Origin: Melampsora larici-populina 98AG31
Taxonomy: Eukaryota > Basidiomycota > Pucciniomycetes > Pucciniales > Melampsoraceae
DNA length: 64,000 nt
NCBI RefSeq assembly: GCF_000204055.1
Contig: NW_006768778.1
Location: 1,270,783-1,334,782 of the forward strand
Direction: 5' to 3'
Shown one piece after another: positions 57,149 through 64,000 of this stretch. Every line of letters begins with the position of its first letter. Positions within the stretch are counted from its first letter, which is position 1. Below the pieces are notes generated by a model that was given only the letters and a program-made list of their open reading frames with translations, searched no databases and was not told the origin of the DNA. Both the position numbers and the translations under genes were made by a program.

Positions 57149-60100
57149 CTCTGGTCGTTATAAAAGGCGTTTCTTTTAGGGATGAGTTTAATCAGAGTGA
57201 TCGAGGAATAATGTTTGGGGAGTTAGTTTAGAGTGAATATCCGTTAGATTTGGTCACAAAACTCAGAGTAACATATATAAAGTGATCTACAGCTAATTGC
57301 GCTCCAGAGGGAGAATGAGACGTTCCAAAGTCGTGCGGTTTCGTTAGAGATGCTACAAGAATACAAAATTAAGACCCAAAAGGCCAGATGAGGGTAATAA
57401 GTTAATGGGGTTGTATGCAGCTTTTGAGGAAGATGGTCGTTGATTAAGATTGTACAGTTGATGGTTAATTTTGAGTTGGGATACAAATGATATGAGAAAG
57501 GGGTGAAGTTAATAAGTTTGCATGAGAAAGCTTGGTTTTAAGAAGAAAGGAAGTTCAAAATGGTGTGACGGAAGAGAAATCGTGAAGATGACTCAAAAAA
57601 ACAAGCTAAAAAAGGCAATACGTACAAAATCTCAACAATCTCAAGTTCTAGTGCTGGAACACAGCCTGAAGGTCACTCAGAGAGCACAATTATTTGAAAA
57701 AGTTGAGCACTAAAGAAGAACTGTACTGCATTTACTCGTACACCTCAGTCTCAGATCTGACGAGCTGACACATCTGGTTCAAGGCCGTCATCTTCTCGCA
57801 CGAGCGCTTCGAAGTAATGCCATTTGAATATGTACGATGACGCCATGATGGAACGAACAGGTTGAGGTTCCTGAACGAGCCGACAGAGATTCGATAGGAT
57901 TTCCTCATATCAAGCGAGTTTTCAATTACACGAGGCCTCCGGCAGCTAGCGCTGCCAAGTAGGACCACGTGTTGCTGTCTCTTAAAAGACTGAGAATTGT
58001 CTGTCTGGATGCCGAGATGACACGGGTTCAGATGAAGCAACTTTACACGAGCCGCATCAACAGACTCGCATACACAACTTAATACTTGATACCCCAAGGC
58101 ATTTGAAGTCATTGCAGAGGTCCATAGGTGATTTCCGATAGGAATCTGGTGTTGTGGATATATGGAGAAGCTGCTTAAAGATCCATCTCTACAGCGAGAG
58201 AGGTCACAGGGATGTGCTATCCAGCCCTGTCACTCATACAATCCTCACGCGAGAAAAGAGCTCGAAGAGCTCTTCGAGCTTTTTTGGTAACTAGGCGAAG
58301 CCGCGCCCCGGCCGGAGACTGGCGCGTGGTGACATTGCAACAAGAACCGGCGGTAAGAGAAAAGCGGAAATAAGAAATATGTAAACGTTTCTGGAGAGGA
58401 GGTTCTGTTATAACGGGATTTTAGGTTTATGCAATCAGTGCATTTAGAGAATACTTTGATTGAGCACTTACATGTACTTTAGAAACCCCAAGCAAATATG
58501 CGGTTGAGAATGCCAACGACACATGTCTAATGCATCATTTAGAGAAAGTGTCTGCCTGAGGCTCAGCAATCTAATAACATGTCCTGTCATGGAAGAAGTC
58601 ACGGAAAAGCACAGGTTTATGACATTGTCCAAATGATGCAGGACAAAACAAACAAATGAAAAGCGCAAAACACATTGAAGCTCTCGTTGTTTTCCATGAC
58701 CACAGGTCAAAAATCATGGGACCGGGGACCAAAAGCATTGGTCCTTATTGGAGTCTAGATTTAAGTTTTCTTATATGATAATGTTGTACGTGGAAAGCCC
58801 ATAAGAATCGGAGGTACCAGGGGAAATCAAAAAGCACAAACTAAGTTATTGTTCGAGTAAAAAAAAGCTGGACTTTGAGATAACTCCTGCAAGGCCTCAC
58901 AGATGCACTGAAGCATGAGGATTGTCACAACAACGGGTACACTACGGTGCAAACTTTAAGGGCAAATATGTGTTCAAAACACCCCCAGTAATCACATTTG
59001 AGAAACATGGGACTTTACCTACCAGTGACAAATCTGTTTTGTAATTGTGATGTGGATTTTGAATTTTTGTAAAATATATGTAGAGCTGATGTACTTGGGT
59101 CATAATTTGAAAACACAAATTCTCGAGGTATCTTGATACCTCATCAGAACATAAATTGACCACAACATAAACTGAATGTGCCCATTATGATTTCACCAGG
59201 TACTTCACATATAATTTTCATCTTGGACCGCTCAGTGATGTAGATTGTTCATGAGCTTCTGATACCAAAGCTCTGTCGCAAGCAAGCCCACGAGACCCGA
59301 GGTTCGACTTTTGGAAAACCAAGTCATGAAAACCTTCACTCAAATCAAGTCATTTCCCTTTTGACAACAAGTCTCAGATCACTTTTCACATTGTTCCGCT
59401 CTTTGACTTGTTTTTTTATTATCTCTTCTTTGTTTTACTTTCTTTTCTCTATACTACTATCATATCCATTCCCTCGTTTCCCTTCTTATCCAATTTCGTT
59501 CATCAGTCTCGGTGGCTGCTTGGATTTGATTCGGTTTTGATCAATGACCCCCGCCTTCCACCTTTGCGCGACCTCATATATCACTCTTCTTATTGATACG
59601 GACCTGAGTTAGGCCATACAACCAAAGACCAATCAGTTCCCAACTTGAAAGGCTTGGTGGGTATAGTACGACACATCTTTCTGTGCAACATGTACTAGAT
59701 GAACTGAGTGTTTCTGCTTTTGCGTGACTTCAGGTAACTCAATTTCACCGCCGCGAAGATTGTCGGTCCGATGAACATCTGTCGACCTTGCATACCGATC
59801 GTGATATGATATTCTTGGTAAGTGAAGTATAGCTGCTTTATGCCTTCATCTCGCTTTGTATCTGTCTGTCCAGCCGTTATTCTAGAGTTGCTGACCCATT
59901 TTGATCTCTCCTGGTCATCACTAGTCCATGGTGATTTTTTCTGCTCATTGGATGTCCTTGTATGGAACCCAAAGGATTGACTGGATATCCTTTGCATCGA
60001 ATTTTGTTGCTCTCAATCGGCCTCTCAGTTCATCCTCAAGTTTCTCAAAGTCCAACCCCCAAACAATAATATATTTCTCCCTGGCAAAAACTAGTGGCAA

Positions 60101-62073
60101 GAAGATGTACCGTACTGATAGATATTGACTGAATGGGGATTGGCTCATCATTTCCTTTTCTTTTGTTATATATCATTGGGATTTTCTTCTATGGCTACCT
60201 ACAATTACTTCTTTACATTAAAAGTCTTTTTGTTGAACAAACATTGTTGTTTTTCTTATTTGTACGGTACATCCGGAACGTATCCAGCGTCTCATGTCAC
60301 TGTGTTGCCCCAGTAAGCAAAGTATTGTGACCAAAAGGAAACCAAATGATGCCAACAGAGGAAATCAGAAATCAAAATCGAGATACCAATACCGATGCAA
60401 TAAAATGACAATTAAAATTGAATCAAAATCAAACCGATCAAGATCTGGGTTGGATTCATGTTCCAGAATCCATGTTTGGACGATGTGTGTATTGCATTTC
60501 ATAAATGTAACCAAGAAGATTATATCAGCGATATGTCGTAAGTATGTGTGACTTTTATTGTTGATACCTTCAGCATGCCTGCTGATTACATCACGATTAT
60601 GTAGGATGAGTGTTGAACAAAGATCAGAATAACAAGTTCGCAACGCAACCACATATGTTTACATCATGTTTTTACTGGGCATGTCATCAACATATGAAAA
60701 CAACATCATTGGAACAGGATGGTGAAATCACATAAAGATTACGAATCTTTTGAACCGCAGTGTATTAGATGAGGGTAGATCATAAGATTGATTGATAAAT
60801 TGGTAAATTGAGTTGGTCTGACTGCATAAATGCTTACTTTTTTTTCTGAGACTCATCAAAAGGTGGATTTTGGGGCTTAGAATCAGGTTAGAATCACAAG
60901 ACTGACATCAACTTCAAGCTCTCCAAAAATTCATCTCACCCTTCCCCGCCAGCTATGGACACTTTAGGTAGGGTGAGCTGCTAACTGCGCCAATTATCAT
61001 TTTTGCATCATCAACCTGATTGTTGATATCATTCCAAATTTGGAAATTCCAATCATAGGGGTTGATGGTTGGACTATTGCAAGGATCTCCAAGATGCATA
61101 CAGTTGCAAAACCTTCCAAAAGTTCTTGGTTTTAAAAAGCTCTAACCTTGTATTCACTCATACAACTAAATACTCACCCACTGCTCAGATGACTGCACAC
61201 ACAGTCCACCAAAACTACACATACATAGTATGTATATGTTTTAGGGCTTCAACAGGTTCATATGTTCTCAACACTCAACACAACATCCGTGGCTTTGTCC
61301 ATCTTGAAAATCTGATTGACCACTATTACAATAAATTAGCAAAATTGAGATCCCAGCCCAACAGTGAAGAGATTACTGACTCAGATATAAATTGAGTGAT
61401 TGATTATATAACTACAACTAGGTTGTAAATCACACTAGCAATTGATTGCACCTCTGATTGAACAAAATAATATGGTATTGATTTTTGCCACCATTTTCTT
61501 GTTATTTTGGGCAGAATCAATTCTTTGCCCATCTGTATTTTGAAAGCTTGGGCAGAGGGTTTGCAAAAGAAATTTTCTGCCCATACCAATAGGAGGTTTC
61601 CAGTTGGGATACTGTTGCGTAAAATATATACAAAACAGATAAGTTTTTAAATTTTAACAGTTTTTTTCTGCAAAAAACAGCATTTGAGACACCTAAAAAG
61701 GTGTCCCAAATTTCTTACGTGTATGGTAAATTTCACAGTTGTGGACAGGTTGTTGTACTTTAAAAATACCTTGAAAAACCTGACTCAAAACCCCTATTAT
61801 AATTATTAGATTTCCTATCTTCTTGACTCTATTTTGCCAATCTTCACCACAACCTGAAAAGAGGGACATGATCATCACCAGGAAGCCTAGCAACACCTTA
61901 CAAGATGCTGGTCCTGTGATCAGTCTTTTTTCAAAAGACAATTAGAAAATTGAAACCTGTCTGGTGAGTAAAAAGATGGGTTGGCTGCATTCCCTTCACT
62001 TCCCAGATAGACAGTATTGTATGCCCATTCTATACAAATAGATCAAATTCTTCTGAAAACAAGTCCTGAAGTG
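57149..62073. other. No gene supported
   Basis: Nearly 5 kb with many short frames on both strands (for example 57732-58112 minus, 61069-61395 plus). None has recognisable motifs or convincing exon partners. Probably eroded transposon DNA. Confidence 0.45.
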
Positions 62074-62076
62074 TAA

Positions 62077-63013
62077 GAACACCCACTATGGTGGGCGTGT
62101 TTTATTGCAAGTTTTGCAGTCCCGGCCACAAAATTTGATCATGTGTGTAACAACTAAATTGGTAAACACATAAAATTCATATGAGCTGCTTTACAATCTG
62201 ATTTACCAACAATAAAAGTCAAGCAGATCCACAGTGGTATGATCTTGAAATGAATTATCTCATTCCTCATAATTTTCATCCAAAAATCAATCATCTCATC
62301 ATCACAATGTGCAAAGACAAGTTGACGACCTTTTGAAGTCTTCAAATAGCAAGAGGAACAACAAGAATAAGACTAAGTGGTCTTGAATTCTTGTTTGATA
62401 AACCTTGCATACCACCTCCACTTCCTCACACTCATGTCTGAATTTATCAAGACTTATCAATACCACACTCAATGTGCTCAAAAATTATATGATGAATATC
62501 TCACCCCTAACACTAGGTATGAAGTCAAGCTCAAACAATTGTAGATGTACAATTGCATGATTGATTTCAACTCATGAAATCTTTAGAACAGGATATTTCA
62601 ATCCAGATGAATTCTTACAGACTATCACAACAACAAACAACAATGAATGATTGATTAAGAACCAAATTGAGAACCTATTTAGATAAATTGAAATTTGGAT
62701 TAGTTCAAAGTTGACTTTTGAGGATGAGTTTTGAAGTTTGAACCTTGAAGTTGAGGTGTTGAGGTTTGAACATTGAGATTTGAAGCCTTGAATTGTGGAG
62801 TTTGGGGATTGAGGTTTTGGAAAAGGCATTTGTTGACCAATTATCCTACAATAAATCAAGTTGTAGGCATGCGGAGATCTGAGCATGTGGGGTGCAAGAT
62901 TTAATGCAGCAGTACGGACCACAGGTCTAAATCAAGTCCATAGTGGACCTGTGGGTATTTTAGTGTTACGGTAACACTAAATCACCAAGTTAGCGCAACC
63001 ATAGTGGGTGCTC
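62077..63013. mobile_element. Putative MITE with TAA target duplication (PIF/Harbinger-like)
   Basis: The ends are inverted: GAACACCCACTATGGT on the left and, in reverse complement, GAGCACCCACTATGGT on the right. TAA lies directly outside both (62074-62076, 63014-63016). Length is 937 bp with no transposase. The right subterminal region has two perfect hairpins, TTAGTGTTAC / GTAACACTAA and CCACAGGTC / GACCTGTGG. A 3-bp TWA target duplication is typical of PIF/Harbinger elements. The TIR is short, so the class is tentative. Confidence 0.6.
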
Positions 63014-63016
63014 TAA

Positions 63017-64000
63017 GTTGATCCATTCTTGCACCAGCTTTGGAAACCACTCTGGCACAGGAGAATACATACTATGTGTTTGTTTTCAAGCTGAGGGATC
63101 TATGATATATCTTGATTATGTAGGAAAGCAGCCACTATAGGTCTTGCACAATAGGGCAGTTCAAGAAGAGAAACACAAGCCATGTGGTTGCCAAGTCGTG
63201 ATCAGTCTTTTTAAGGTTGCTCAATCCTTCAAAATCCTGATTGCAAAGTGGTGAATGCTCTAATTTTATGTTTTACGGCTTTGTAAAGTCAGGAACACTG
63301 TCCTAACAGGTTTTTTCAGCTTCTTTTTTGTTTCTGTTTCTTTCCTTTTGTAGCAATTATTTGTTGATGAAAAGGAAAACCTGGAGAGAAAAAAAATAAG
63401 AGAAGAAAAGGTTCTTTTTTGACCAAAAATTGTTAGAATCCAGGAACAAAAAATACCAAGAATGGAGGTACATTTTTTTGGCTCAATTGTCCCTGTCTTT
63501 TGAAAATTCAGGGACATGATTTAAAAATTTTAAGGGAGATTACAAGATTGCAAAACCGTGAACCATCTCTAAAGGTGGTTCACGACCTTAAAATTTTACT
63601 TAAAATTTACAGAGCCCAAACAAAATGTAAAATATAAAAAAGCACTGTAAAAGCCCTTCTTGAAACACCTGTCTTGTCCAACACCCTTGAAACAAATGAC
63701 AATAATGGAAGGGGATCTTTGTACATATGAGATGTTCACCTGAAATCATCTCAAACTAAGTTGGTTAATCTGATGCTTCTCACCTTGGTAGGGGGTTCTA
63801 TCAGAATCCATTGGACTAACTGACCAAACAGTAGATGGACTGTTTGGCTTCAAATACAACACTATACTATCTCTTACTCTACACGTCTCAAGTCTATCTC
63901 AAGCTTGTCATCTATTTATTTATTTTAAAGAATGATTGCTATGACATTGCACACTATGGGGTCTCAAGTCAAGAAATTTACGGTATTTTACAGTCCAACA
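63017..64000. other. No gene supported
   Basis: AT-rich sequence with one short minus frame (63266-63517) and no recognisable features. Confidence 0.5.

Noticed and set aside
59270..59330. tRNA-like B-box word (GAGGTTCGAC)
   Set aside because: No matching A box or cloverleaf could be drawn around it.
1..64000. CRISPR array or bacterial-type operon
   Set aside because: Introns, eukaryotic transposons and fungal genes throughout; no regularly spaced repeat array.

Overview
This window reads as nuclear DNA of a filamentous basidiomycete. It fits a rust fungus (Pucciniales), possibly Melampsora-like, but no marker gene here proves that. The grounds are AT-rich sequence, genes split by many short GT-AG introns (about 50-120 bp, some exons only 3-22 nt), compact housekeeping genes of fungal type, small lineage-specific secreted-protein genes in local duplications, and heavy transposon load. 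Exon models below were made by eye. I accepted them when splice sites, phase and total length agreed.

Layout. 1-2 kb: ATP synthase subunit f (ATP17, minus). 2.1-8.2 kb: a complete tyrosine-recombinase retrotransposon of the Ngaro type (Gag, RT-RNase H, YR, and A1/B1-A2/B2 split direct repeats). 8.9-9.9 kb: a low-complexity host gene. 10-14.2 kb: no clear genes, but a 0.6 kb inverted duplication and a tandem plus inverted repeat. 14.3-20.5 kb: a second, unrelated YR retrotransposon on the minus strand whose ORF ends coincide with in-phase introns. 20.95-26.25 kb: a decayed hAT transposon with TIRs and an 8-bp target duplication.

27.3-30.4 kb: two paralogous small protein genes. One is secreted and carries a CACTA-type inverted-repeat element, containing an assembly gap, exactly at the last splice acceptor. 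The other has lost its signal exon. 30.7-33.6 kb: VPS25 (ESCRT-II) and a SigF-like NTF2-fold protein. 34.5-36.2 kb: a broken VPS25 copy and duplicated flanking blocks.

36.2-45.3 kb: three six-exon paralogs for predicted secreted proteins. The first two share about 1.16 kb that looks identical. 46.5 kb: a TRM4 fragment. 47.9-50.3 kb: a secreted GH71 alpha-1,3-glucanase (11 exons). 51.2-54.1 kb: TRM4/NCL1 tRNA m5C methyltransferase (minus, 9 exons, the first exon only ATG). 56.5-57.1 kb: an acidic-tailed unknown protein. 57-64 kb: no gene supported, but a 0.94 kb MITE with TAA target duplication.

The housekeeping genes (ATP17, VPS25, TRM4) are unrelated in function and not organised as operons. 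The theme of the window is transposon and segmental-duplication activity around predicted secreted-protein genes. The most striking case is the CACTA insertion whose 3-bp target duplication recreates the splice acceptor of its host gene.
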